Below the pieces are notes generated by a model, which saw only the letters and a program-made list of their open reading frames with translations, did no database searches and had not been told where the DNA came from. Shown piece by piece: positions 16,094 through 23,997 of a stretch of 64,000 nucleotides of DNA. Source of the DNA: Xylophilus rhododendri (GTDB lineage Bacteria; Pseudomonadota; Gammaproteobacteria; Burkholderiales; Burkholderiaceae_C). The position numbers and the translations under genes were made by a program. Each line of letters starts with the position of its first letter. Position 1 is the stretch's first letter. Location of the stretch: assembly GCF_009906855.1 (NCBI RefSeq), contig NZ_CP047650.1, positions 1,178,001-1,242,000 of the forward strand, given 5' to 3'.

Positions 16094-17020
16094 TCATTTT
16101 GGAATGGCCGCAGCGGCGGGCTCCTGCCGCAGCCGCCCGCCCACTGCCTCCAGGAACAGCACCAGCGCCTCCGAACGCTGCGCCGTGGCCTCCTGCAGGG
16201 CCACCACCGCCACCGAAACTTCCGGCGTCACCGGCCGGATGCGCAGGGCCGAGCCCATCGCCGCGGCGGTGAACTCATCGACCAGGGCGAAGCCCAGGCC
16301 CTGCGCCGCCAGCGCGCAGGCCACGGCGTAGGTGCGGGTTTCCAGGGCGGCGATGGGTTCGGGCGCATCGTCCGTGGCGTCGGTGGCCACCCAGGCTTCG
16401 CGGATGCGCTGGGCGAACGGGTCGCTGCCGCCGATGCCGATCCAGCGCGCGCGGTCGAGCGTCGCCAGGACCACCGCGGCTTCCGCCTCGCCCTGCGCCG
16501 CCGGAGCGCCGGCTTCCAGGTGCACCGCCCGCGCCGCCCCGATGGTGGTGCTGCGCAGCCGGCTGCTCACCGGCTGCTCGAAGACCAGGGCGATGTCGAT
16601 GTCCAGGCTCAGGCACTGCTCGGCCAGTTCCACGCCGTTGCCGGTGGTGATGTCCACCGACACCCCCGGGCAACGCTGCCGGAAGTCGGCGATGGCCCCC
16701 GGCATCAGGCCGATGCCCAGGCTCGGCAGGCAGCCGATGCGCAGATGGCCGCCCGGCGTGCGGCGCAGGTTGCGGGCCATTCGCTGCACCGTGTCGGCCT
16801 GGGCGAACAGCAGCGAGGTCTGGCCGAACAGCTGCTCGGCCTCGCGTGTGGCGATCAGCCGTCCGCGCACCCGCTCGAACAGGGTCAGGCCCAGCGCATG
16901 CTCGGCCTGCGCCAGGGCCTTGCTGGCGGCGGACTGCGAAAGATGCAGCCATTCGGCGGCGCCGCTGACCGAGCCGGTGCGCATCACGGCGTGGAAGATC
17001 TCGATGTTTCGCAGGCGCAT
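16094..17020 (-). CDS. LysR family transcriptional regulator
   Basis: 308 residues with the N-terminal winged HTH MRLRNIEIFHAVMRTGSVSG continuing AAEWLHLSQSAASKALAQAE, and a substrate-binding-like effector domain from about residue 92 (GHLRIGCLPSLGIGLMPGAI). The N-terminus resembles regulators of amino-acid catabolism such as NocR/OccR-type proteins. It sits upstream of the DadA-like gene on the same strand and diverges from the Bug-protein gene at 17135 across 114 bp, which includes CTTTAAAG within a GC-rich dyad. Control of the DadA-like oxidase is the likely role. Confidence 0.9.
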   Translation of the reverse strand: MRLRNIEIFHAVMRTGSVSGAAEWLHLSQSAASKALAQAEHALGLTLFERVRGRLIATREAEQLFGQTSLLFAQADTVQRMARNLRRTPGGHLRIGCLPSLGIGLMPGAIADFRQRCPGVSVDITTGNGVELAEQCLSLDIDIALVFEQPVSSRLRSTTIGAARAVHLEAGAPAAQGEAEAAVVLATLDRARWIGIGGSDPFAQRIREAWVATDATDDAPEPIAALETRTYAVACALAAQGLGFALVDEFTAAAMGSALRIRPVTPEVSVAVVALQEATAQRSEALVLFLEAVGGRLRQEPAAAAIPK

Positions 17021-17134
17021 GGCGGTCGGGTCAAAGACAAGCGTAAGGGTTTGCCGACTTTAAAGCCGGTGCCACTACACTCTGTTTGGGCACGTGTTCA
17101 TGACCTTGGTGGGCATGGCCTGAAAGAGGAATCC

Positions 17135-18106
17135 ATGCACCCGTTTCCGCCGAGTCGGCGCGCTGCCATCGCGGCTTTGCTGAGTCCTGCCTGCATGTCG
17201 GTGAGCGCGCAGCCGGCGCTGCGGCAGGTGCGCCCGACCGAACTCATCGTGCCCGCGGGCCGGGGCGGGCCGCTGGACGTCACCGCCAACATCCTGGCCG
17301 AGGCCATGGGCCGGCAATGGCGCCAGCGGGTGTCGCTGCAGCACACGGCGGGCGCGGTGCCCGGTGCGCTGGCGGTGGCGCGCAGCAATCCGGACGGCAG
17401 CCGCATCGGACTGGCCTCGCCGGCGCTGTGCATCAACGCCGCCCTGCGCGATTCGCTGCCCTACTCCACCCTGGCCGACCTGGCGCCAGTCTGCCAGCTG
17501 GGCAATTTCGAGTACGGCATCTTCGTCAACCCGGCGCTGCCGGTGCGTGACGTGGCGGAGTTGATCGCCTATGTGCAGCGCGCCAGGCAGCCGGTGCGTT
17601 ACGCCAGCCCGGGCGTGGGCACGGGATCGCATCTGGCGGCGGAATCCCTGGCGCATGAAGCCGGCCTGAAGCTGGAGCATGTGCCCTTCCCCACTAACGG
17701 CGCGGCCGAGAAGGCGGTGGCCGACGGCCAGATCGGCATCCTGTTCAACGGCCTGGTCGCCTCGGTCTCCGAGACCCGCAAGCTGCCGGTGCGCCTGGTC
17801 GCCCTGATGGGCGAACGCCGGGTGGCCGATGCGGCCGGCGTCTCCTCGGTGGCGCAGGTGCTGCCCGGTTTCGAATTCACCGGCACGCTGGGCGTGATCG
17901 CGCCGCGCGGCCTGCCCTTCGGCCTGCTCAGGCGCCTGGGGCAGGACATCACCGAGATGGTCAACGAGCCCGGCATCCGCCGCCGCCTGGCCGAGGTCGG
18001 CACGGAGGTGGTCGCCTCCTCGCCGGACGAATACGAAAGCCGGCTGCGGGCCGACATCGCGCGCTGGCGCCTGGTGGGCCGCATCACCCAGGTGCGGCTG
18101 CGCTGA
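17135..18106 (+). CDS. Bug/TctC-family tripartite tricarboxylate substrate-binding protein
   Basis: 323 residues from the ATG at 17135, preceded by AGAGGA. The N-terminal signal (FPPSRRAAIAALLSPACMSVSA) directs it to the periplasm. The Bug fold is recognisable from LIVPAGRGGPLDVTANILAE, YASPGVGTGSHLAAESLAHE and the C-terminal helix region. The usual VENRPGA loop after strand 2 is divergent here (LQHTAGAVPG), so ligand specificity may differ from the common carboxylate type. No TctA/TctB membrane genes adjoin it, as is usual for orphan Bug proteins in Burkholderiales. The LysR gene at 18166 follows in the same direction. Confidence 0.87.
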   Translation: MHPFPPSRRAAIAALLSPACMSVSAQPALRQVRPTELIVPAGRGGPLDVTANILAEAMGRQWRQRVSLQHTAGAVPGALAVARSNPDGSRIGLASPALCINAALRDSLPYSTLADLAPVCQLGNFEYGIFVNPALPVRDVAELIAYVQRARQPVRYASPGVGTGSHLAAESLAHEAGLKLEHVPFPTNGAAEKAVADGQIGILFNGLVASVSETRKLPVRLVALMGERRVADAAGVSSVAQVLPGFEFTGTLGVIAPRGLPFGLLRRLGQDITEMVNEPGIRRRLAEVGTEVVASSPDEYESRLRADIARWRLVGRITQVRLR

Positions 18107-18165
18107 GGCATGTTCGCGGGTTCTGCCGATCCGGCCTTCGCCGGCTCCGGCGTACCCTGCTGCCC

Positions 18166-19065
18166 ATGGACCTCAAGCAACTGCGCTATTTCGTCGCCGT
18201 GGCCGAAGAACTCAACTTCAGCCGCGCGGCCGACCGGCTGCACATCTCCCAGCCGCCGCTGTCCCAGCAGATCAAGGTGCTGGAAGAAGAAATGGGCGTG
18301 CAGCTGCTCGCCCGCAATTCGCGCGGCGTGCGGCTGACCGATGCGGGCGCGGTCTTCCTGCGCGAGAGCCGGCTGCTGCTGGAGCAGTTCGGCGCCGCCA
18401 TCCAGGCCACCCGCCATGCCAGCCGCAGCAATGCCGGCACCATCCGCCTGGGCGTGGCCACCTCGGGCCTGTTCAGCGTGATCCCCGGGCTGATGGCGCA
18501 GATGCGGGCCGACTTCCCCCATGTGGAGCTGCGGGTGCGCGACATGCAGTCCGACGAGCAGGTGCTGGCCGTGGCCCAGGGCGCGCTGGACCTGGGCATC
18601 GTGCATGTGAAGCCCGAACGCATGAACGTGGGCCGGCAGGCGCTCTACAGCGAGCCCTTCGCCCTGGTGCTGCCGGCGGACCATGCCGGCGCGAGCGGGC
18701 CGATGCGGCCGCTGGCGCACTGGGCCGAGGAGCCCATGGTCGCCCTGTCACGGGAGCATGCGCCCACCGTGTTCGACGCGGTCATCGCCTGCTGCTCGGC
18801 CGCGGGTTTCAGCCCCGACATCCGGCATACCGCACGCAATCCGATGACCATCTTCCAGATGGTGCGCAGCGGCTTCGGCATCGCCCTGGTGCCGCGCAGC
18901 TACCGGGAGAGCGCCTATCCGGGTGTCGTCTTCCGCGAGCTCGAAAGCAGCGCAGGCCAGGTAAGGCTGGAGATCATCTGGAGCGAACGCAATGCCTCGG
19001 AGCTGGCGCAGAAGATCGTGCGCGAGCTGGTGCCGCGCCTGGCCGCGGCGCTGCAGGCGCGCTGA
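18166..19065 (+). CDS. LysR family transcriptional regulator
   Basis: 299 residues. The HTH region MDLKQLRYFVAVAEELNFSR continuing AADRLHISQPPLSQQIKVLE is typical of the CbbR/BenM/CatM-like group that binds aromatic or dicarboxylic acid effectors. The effector domain runs from about residue 90. It is 59 bp downstream of a Bug gene and converges on the 3-hydroxyisobutyrate-dehydrogenase-like gene with a 4-bp gap. It could regulate the Bug gene or the convergent ALDH operon. No terminator-like hairpin separates the convergent genes. Confidence 0.9.
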   Translation: MDLKQLRYFVAVAEELNFSRAADRLHISQPPLSQQIKVLEEEMGVQLLARNSRGVRLTDAGAVFLRESRLLLEQFGAAIQATRHASRSNAGTIRLGVATSGLFSVIPGLMAQMRADFPHVELRVRDMQSDEQVLAVAQGALDLGIVHVKPERMNVGRQALYSEPFALVLPADHAGASGPMRPLAHWAEEPMVALSREHAPTVFDAVIACCSAAGFSPDIRHTARNPMTIFQMVRSGFGIALVPRSYRESAYPGVVFRELESSAGQVRLEIIWSERNASELAQKIVRELVPRLAAALQAR

Positions 19066-19069
19066 GGCC

Positions 19070-19966
19070 TCAAGCAGGCTGCGCAGCCACACGGCCGTCC
19101 ACCAGCCGGATCATGGCGGGGTGGTAGTTCTTGGAGAAACCCGCGTCCCGCGTCCGGCACAGCAGCCCGTGGGTGTACTGCGCGATATGCGGCTCGAAGC
19201 CGCCCTCGGCCGCCAGGGCCAGGGCCAGCGAGGCATCCTTGATCGCATAGTCCACCGGGAAGACCTTCTCCGGAAAGCTGTCCGGCACCAGCGACTTCAT
19301 GCCGTGGTTGCGCAGCGCGAAGCTGTCGGCCGAGCCCTGGGACAGGGCCTCGAACAGCTCCTTGCCGTCCATGCCGGCGCGCCGGCCGATGGTGAGCACC
19401 TCCGACAGCGCGTTCACCGTCATGAACACCATGATGTTGTTGAGGATCTTCACGATCTGGCCGCAGCCGGTGCCTCCGCAGTGCAGCACATCGCTGCCCA
19501 TGCAGCCCAGCAGGGGGCGCAGGCGTTCGAACTGGTCCGCGCTGCCGCCCACCGTGATGAACAGCGTGCCGCTGGCCGCCGCCGCCGCGGTGCGGGCCAC
19601 CGGCGCATCGACGAACTCGATGCCGGCCGCGGCGAGCTTGCTGGCCAGGGCGCGGCTGCGGGCCACCTCGCTGGTGCTCATGTCCACGATCATCCGGGGC
19701 GCGGGCGAGGCCTGCATCAGGGTGGCGCATACCGTCTCGACCTGGGCGATGGACGGCAGGGACAGGAAGACGATGTCCGAGGCCTGCGCCAGCGCTTCGA
19801 GCGAGGGCTCGGCGATGCCGCCCTTGGCCGCGAGGCGCTCGACCGGCGCGGCGCTCTGGTCGTACACATGCACCGGCAGGCCCGACTTGCCGATCAGGTT
19901 GGCGCACATGGGCTCGCCCATCACGCCGAGGCCTACGAATCCGATGTTTTCGATCTGGGTGGTCAT
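19070..19966 (-). CDS. 3-hydroxyisobutyrate dehydrogenase-like NAD(P)-dependent beta-hydroxyacid dehydrogenase
   Basis: 298 residues from the ATG at 19966 (MTTQIENIGFVGLGVMGEPM). The Rossmann motif GLGVMG and the substrate-binding segment DAPVARTAAAAASGTLFITV match the beta-hydroxyacid dehydrogenase family. The catalytic lysine lies in GCGQIVKILNNIMV. These enzymes oxidise 3-hydroxyisobutyrate, tartronate semialdehyde or related acids with NAD(P). It is the last gene of an operon after an aldehyde dehydrogenase and a Bug protein, which suggests that an imported hydroxy acid is oxidised first to a semialdehyde and then to an acid. The specific substrate is not determinable. Confidence 0.88.
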   Translation of the reverse strand: MTTQIENIGFVGLGVMGEPMCANLIGKSGLPVHVYDQSAAPVERLAAKGGIAEPSLEALAQASDIVFLSLPSIAQVETVCATLMQASPAPRMIVDMSTSEVARSRALASKLAAAGIEFVDAPVARTAAAAASGTLFITVGGSADQFERLRPLLGCMGSDVLHCGGTGCGQIVKILNNIMVFMTVNALSEVLTIGRRAGMDGKELFEALSQGSADSFALRNHGMKSLVPDSFPEKVFPVDYAIKDASLALALAAEGGFEPHIAQYTHGLLCRTRDAGFSKNYHPAMIRLVDGRVAAQPA

Positions 19967-20007
19967 GGATCTGGTTTCCTTTGAAAGGGATGGAAGGACG
20001 GGTCCGC

Positions 20008-21006
20008 TCACTCGTTCAGGCGGATCTGCGCGGCACTGACCAGCTCCTGGTCCAGCGCCGCCTCGCGTGCGATGAAGGTGCTGAATTCCGAGGGCGAGGA
20101 CGCCACCGTCTGGAAGAACATGGAGGACAGGCGCGACACCACGGCCGGCGCCTGCATCACCGCCTTGAACTCGCTGTTGAGCCGGCCGACGATGTCCGCG
20201 GGCGTGCCGGCCGGTGTCCAGATGCCGTACCAGCTGGGCATGTCGAAATCGGGAAAACCGCTCTCGGCCACCGTCGGCAGCTCCGGCAGCTGCGGCAGCC
20301 GCTTGGGTGTGGTCACCGCCAGCGCCCGCAGGCTGCCGCCCTTGACCTGCGGATAGGCCGATGCCATGGGCTCGACCATGGCCGCCACATGCATGCCGAT
20401 CAGGTCGTTGATCGCCGGCGCGCCGCCCTTGTAGGGCACGATGGGCATGTCGACCCTGGCCTTGACTTTCAGCAGCTCGGCCGCCAGGTGCCCCGCCGCG
20501 CCATAGGCCGCCGTGGCCCACTGCACCTCGCCCGGCCGCTGGCGGGCATCGGCCAGCAGCTGCTGCAGGGTGGTGTAGGGGCTGTGGGCCGACACGATCA
20601 CCAGCTGCGGCAGGGCGCCGAGATAGGTGACCGGCGTGAAATCCTTCTGCGTGTCGTAGGTGGTGGTGCCCACCATGATCAGCGGGTTGACCACCTGCAG
20701 CGAGGCATTGAGCAGCAGCGTGTAGCCGTCCGGCGCCGAGCGTTTCACATGCTGCGCGCCCAGCACGCTGTTGGCGCCCGGCCGGTTCTCGATGACGACC
20801 GGCTGGCCCAACTGCGCCTGCAGCTGCGGCGCGATGACACGGGCCACCGTGTCCACCGAGCCGCCCGGCGGAAAGGGCACGACCAGCTTGATCGCCCGGT
20901 TGGGATACGCCTGCGCCCAGGCATTGGCGCCGCTGGCCGCCGCGGCCAGGCCGGCGCCGGCCAGCAGCAGGCCGCGCCGGCCTGGCGGGAAGAGAGTCTT
21001 TCGCAT
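20008..21006 (-). CDS. Bug/TctC-family substrate-binding protein
   Basis: 332 residues with a twin-arginine-like export signal (GRRGLLLAGAGLAAAASGA, then NAWAQAYP). Bug landmarks are all present: LVVPFPPGGSVDTVARVIAP, VIENRPGANSVLGAQ, the PDGYTLLLN strand, and GLPTVAES-like LPTVAESGFPDFD near the C-terminus. It should bind a carboxylate in the periplasm. The gene lies between an aldehyde dehydrogenase (26 bp upstream) and the 3-hydroxyisobutyrate-dehydrogenase-like gene (41 bp downstream), so it probably captures the compound that the operon degrades. TctA and TctB are absent. Confidence 0.9.
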   Translation of the reverse strand: MRKTLFPPGRRGLLLAGAGLAAAASGANAWAQAYPNRAIKLVVPFPPGGSVDTVARVIAPQLQAQLGQPVVIENRPGANSVLGAQHVKRSAPDGYTLLLNASLQVVNPLIMVGTTTYDTQKDFTPVTYLGALPQLVIVSAHSPYTTLQQLLADARQRPGEVQWATAAYGAAGHLAAELLKVKARVDMPIVPYKGGAPAINDLIGMHVAAMVEPMASAYPQVKGGSLRALAVTTPKRLPQLPELPTVAESGFPDFDMPSWYGIWTPAGTPADIVGRLNSEFKAVMQAPAVVSRLSSMFFQTVASSPSEFSTFIAREAALDQELVSAAQIRLNE

Positions 21007-21032
21007 GTCTTGTCTCCGGTGGTGGCTGTTGT

Positions 21033-22511
21033 TCAGCTCTTGATGGCGAAGGGATCGCGCTCGGCATCCGAGTAATCGATCATCACGTTGCGGGTCGTCA
21101 TGTACTCCAGCAGCCCGGCCTCGCCGCGCTCCCGGCCTATGCCCGATTCCTTGAAGCCGCCGAAGGGCGCCTGCGCGGCCACCGCCCGGTAGGTGTTGAC
21201 CCAGACGCTGCCGGCCTGCATCGCGCCGCTGACCCGCATCACCCGGCCGATGTCCCGGGACCAGATGCCGGCCGCCAGCCCGTAGCGGCTGTCGTTGGCC
21301 ATGGCGACGGCCTCGGCCTCGGTATCGAAGGGGATGGCGGCCAGCACCGGGCCGAAGATCTCCTCCTGCGCCAGGTGGCTGCGGTTGTCCACGTCGGCGA
21401 AGACGGTGGGCTGCACGAAGTAGCCGCTGTCCAGGCCCGGCCCGGTGGCGCGGGCGCCGCCGGTCATCAGCCGGGCGCCGGAGGCCCTGGCGCCCTCGAT
21501 GGCGGAGAGGATGCGGCGGAACTGCGGCTCGTTGGCCACCGTGCCCATCTCGGTCTGCGGATCGACCGGATCGCCCATACGGATCTTCGCGGCCCGCTCG
21601 GCCACCCGCTGCACCACCTCCTCGTACACCGGCCGCTGCACCAGCAGGCGCGAGCCGGCCACGCAGGTCTGGCCGGTGGCGCCGAAGATGCCGGCCAGGG
21701 CGCCGACCACCGCCTTGTCGAGGTCGGCGTCGTCGAAGACGATGTTGGGCGACTTGCCGCCCAGCTCCAGCGTCACCGGCACCAGCCGGCGGCCGGCCGC
21801 CGCGGCGATCTCCCGGCCCACGCCCGGGCTGCCGGTGAAACTCACCCGCATCACCCCGGGCGCCTCCACCAGCGCGCGGCCGGCATCGGCACCGCCGGTG
21901 ATCACGTTGAAGACGCCGGGCGGAAAGCCCGCCTCCTCGACCAGCGCCGCGAATTCCAGCGTGGACACGGACGCATGCTCCGAAGGCTTCACCACCACGC
22001 AGTTGCCCGCCGCCAGGGCCGGCGCCAGCTTGTTGGCCAGCAGCGCCAGCGGCGAGTTCCAGGCGGTGATCAGCGCCACCACGCCGTAGGGCTCGCGCAC
22101 CAGGTAGTCGAGCACCTGGGCCTGGTCCAGCGGGATCTGCTGGCCGAAAAGCTTGTCGGCATAACCGGCGAAGAAACGCAGCTGGCGGCCCACCCATTTC
22201 ATCTGCGGCTGGGTCTCGCGCACGATCTTGCCGTTGTCGCTGCTCTCCAGAATGGACATGCGCTCGGCGGCGGCCTCGATCAGCTGCGCCAGCTTCAGCA
22301 TCAGCGCCGCGCGGGCGATGCCGGGGGTGTGGCGCCAGGTGTCCCGATAGGCGCGCTGCGCGGCCTCCACGGCGGCGGCCACGTCGGCTGCATCGGCATC
22401 GGGTATTTCCGCCCACACCTGGCCGGTGTAGGGGTTCACGCTGGGCAGCATGCGGCCGGACAGGGGCGCGACATATCGGCCGGCTATATACAGCTGGTAC
22501 TTGCGGGTCAT
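21033..22511 (-). CDS. NAD(P)-dependent aldehyde dehydrogenase
   Basis: 492 residues, standard ALDH length. Catalytic residues are visible: N152 in AWNSP, E249 in LELGG and C283 in GQTCVAGSR, plus the cofactor loop FTGSPGVG and the C-terminal PFGGFKESGIGRERG. An AAGGAGAC ribosome site precedes the ATG. It heads a three-gene minus-strand operon (ALDH, Bug, beta-hydroxyacid dehydrogenase). The flavin-reductase gene upstream ends at 22606 in its own terminator, so the ALDH probably has its own promoter in the 83-bp gap. The substrate aldehyde is unknown; a semialdehyde from a hydroxy acid is plausible from context. Confidence 0.92.
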   Translation of the reverse strand: MTRKYQLYIAGRYVAPLSGRMLPSVNPYTGQVWAEIPDADAADVAAAVEAAQRAYRDTWRHTPGIARAALMLKLAQLIEAAAERMSILESSDNGKIVRETQPQMKWVGRQLRFFAGYADKLFGQQIPLDQAQVLDYLVREPYGVVALITAWNSPLALLANKLAPALAAGNCVVVKPSEHASVSTLEFAALVEEAGFPPGVFNVITGGADAGRALVEAPGVMRVSFTGSPGVGREIAAAAGRRLVPVTLELGGKSPNIVFDDADLDKAVVGALAGIFGATGQTCVAGSRLLVQRPVYEEVVQRVAERAAKIRMGDPVDPQTEMGTVANEPQFRRILSAIEGARASGARLMTGGARATGPGLDSGYFVQPTVFADVDNRSHLAQEEIFGPVLAAIPFDTEAEAVAMANDSRYGLAAGIWSRDIGRVMRVSGAMQAGSVWVNTYRAVAAQAPFGGFKESGIGRERGEAGLLEYMTTRNVMIDYSDAERDPFAIKS

Positions 22512-22594
22512 CGAGTCTCCTTTTTCTTCAAACTGCCGGTCTGCGCCGGAGCGGCACAGACTCTAGGAGCGGCGCCGCGGCCGCGTCCAATACG

Positions 22595-22622
22595 AAAAAC
22601 GTCTTTCAACTATTCGAAAGAC
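22595..22622 (-). terminator. Rho-independent terminator overlapping the flavin-reductase stop codon
   Basis: On the minus strand, GTCTTTC pairs with GAAAGAC across an 8-nt loop, followed by a five-T run. The stop codon of the flavin-reductase fusion (22606-22608) lies inside the hairpin, so its last codons form the 5' arm. This would insulate the reductase gene from the ALDH operon downstream. Confidence 0.7.
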
Positions 22623-23712
22623 AGGGGGGCTGGGCCGCCGCCTGCTCCGGCTTCCAGCCCAGGCGCAGGGACAGCATGCGGGCCGCCGCCGCGAGCGCCG
22701 CCGGCACCGCGCCGTCCCAGTCCGCGGGCAGGCGCTCGGCCTCGCAGGTGGTGGACAGGGCCAGCACCATCTGCCCGGCCGCACCGAACACCGGCGCGCT
22801 GAAGGCATTGACGGTGACCTGGTGCCGCTGCGAGGGCGCAGCGCCCACCGAACGGGCGATGCCGTGCTGGCGCGCCTCTTGCAGCCGCTGTTCGAAGCAG
22901 CCCTGGTCGGCATTGGCCGCGGCGGCGCGTGCGCCCAGTTCACGCTCCACCGCCGCCTGCACCGTCTGGCCGCACATGAAGGCGGCGAAGGCCAGGCCGG
23001 TGGCCGACTGGGTCAGGCTCACCAGCACGCCGGTCTGCAGATAGGGGCTGACCGGATGGCTCGACGGCTCCCAGCGCACGATGGTCGGCCCGTGGCTGCC
23101 CCACACCGCCAGGCCCAGGGTGCGCTGGCCGATGTCCTCGCAGATCTGCGGCATGGCCGCCGCGGCCAGGCGTGCGGCCTCTACCGCCGGCAGCGTGGTC
23201 ACCCCGGCCTGCGCGCCCACATGGCCGCCCAGGTCGTGCGCGAAGGTGACCATGTAGCGCCCGTCGCCGAAGGCCAGCGACTTGCGCGGCAGCCGTTCGA
23301 TGTGTTCCACCTGGCCGATGAAGACGATATGGTCGCCGCCCGGATAGGCCGCCACCTTGCGGCATTCCAGCGTGGCCGCACAGCCCTCGATCACCGGCAC
23401 GCCGCCCAGCCCCGTGCGCACCGCGATCTCGGCGAACTTGTCGCCGCCGGATTTGGCGAAACGGTTGGCCACATGCACCTGGTCGTCGGCCATGATGTTG
23501 ACCACGAAACGCTCCGCATCGCGGAAGGCCGCATGGCTGCTCGATGTGAGCGCCTGGCTCCAGAGGATCAGCGGCGGATCCAGCGAGACCGAGCTGAAGG
23601 AATTGGCGGTGACGCCGTAGGGCACGCCCTCCGCATCCACCGTGGTGACCACCGTCACCCCGGTGGGAAAGGCGCCCAGCGCCTGGCGCAGTTGCCGGCT
23701 GTCGAAGTTCAT
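22606..23712 (-). CDS. Flavin reductase fused to an IclR-type effector-binding domain
   Basis: 368 residues from the ATG at 23712. Residues about 5-160 are a flavin reductase (QALGAFPTGVTVVTTVDAEG, VTANSFSSVSLDPPLILWSQ, then the YPGGDHIVFIGQVEH segment) of the type that supplies reduced FMN to two-component monooxygenases. Residues about 175-365 resemble the ligand-binding half of IclR regulators (RTLGLAVWGSHGPTIVRWEP, then SATGLAFAAFM and the late ALSTTCEAERL), without any DNA-binding helix-turn-helix. The partner monooxygenase is divergent at 23998. By analogy with the MarR-like tail of the p-hydroxyphenylacetate hydroxylase reductase, the extra domain may let substrate stimulate FMN reduction. 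That function is inference. Confidence 0.82.
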   Translation of the reverse strand: MNFDSRQLRQALGAFPTGVTVVTTVDAEGVPYGVTANSFSSVSLDPPLILWSQALTSSSHAAFRDAERFVVNIMADDQVHVANRFAKSGGDKFAEIAVRTGLGGVPVIEGCAATLECRKVAAYPGGDHIVFIGQVEHIERLPRKSLAFGDGRYMVTFAHDLGGHVGAQAGVTTLPAVEAARLAAAAMPQICEDIGQRTLGLAVWGSHGPTIVRWEPSSHPVSPYLQTGVLVSLTQSATGLAFAAFMCGQTVQAAVERELGARAAAANADQGCFEQRLQEARQHGIARSVGAAPSQRHQVTVNAFSAPVFGAAGQMVLALSTTCEAERLPADWDGAVPAALAAAARMLSLRLGWKPEQAAAQPPCLSNS

Positions 23713-23846
23713 GCGGCCACCTCCGCCGCATCGCAATGGCAAAAGCAAAAGAGATCCACGAGCACTCCATCCATGAACGATGGGCCAGTGTCGAAGCCCC
23801 GCGTTCCACGGACAAATCGCCAGATGCAATGGACTCATGGAGCAAA

Positions 23847-23886
23847 CCAATAAATCGCGGCGGCGGCCTGCGGATCGATTCATTGG
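23847..23886. promoter_or_regulatory. Long inverted repeat in the divergent monooxygenase/reductase promoter
   Basis: Arms CCAATAAATCG and CGATTCATTGG match at 10 of 11 positions across an 18-bp GC-rich spacer. The repeat lies in the middle of the 285-bp gap between the divergent flavin-reductase and monooxygenase genes, a position suited to coordinate control of both. No other strong signal was noticed in this gap. The DNA-binding protein is not obvious; the LysR at 29546 is the nearest candidate. Confidence 0.45.
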
Positions 23887-23997
23887 CGGCGGCTATAGCT
23901 TCATTGCAGACCGGAAATTGCCCCCGGCGCCCCGATTGGCAAACATGCCGCACCTGCCCAGAACGGCATGGACCCTTGCCCAAACGAAAGCCGACCG

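Noticed and set aside
19967..21067. N-terminal extension of the beta-hydroxyacid dehydrogenase frame to 665 residues
   Set aside because: The extension overlaps the Bug gene in another frame and has shadow composition. The dehydrogenase starts at the ATG at 19966.
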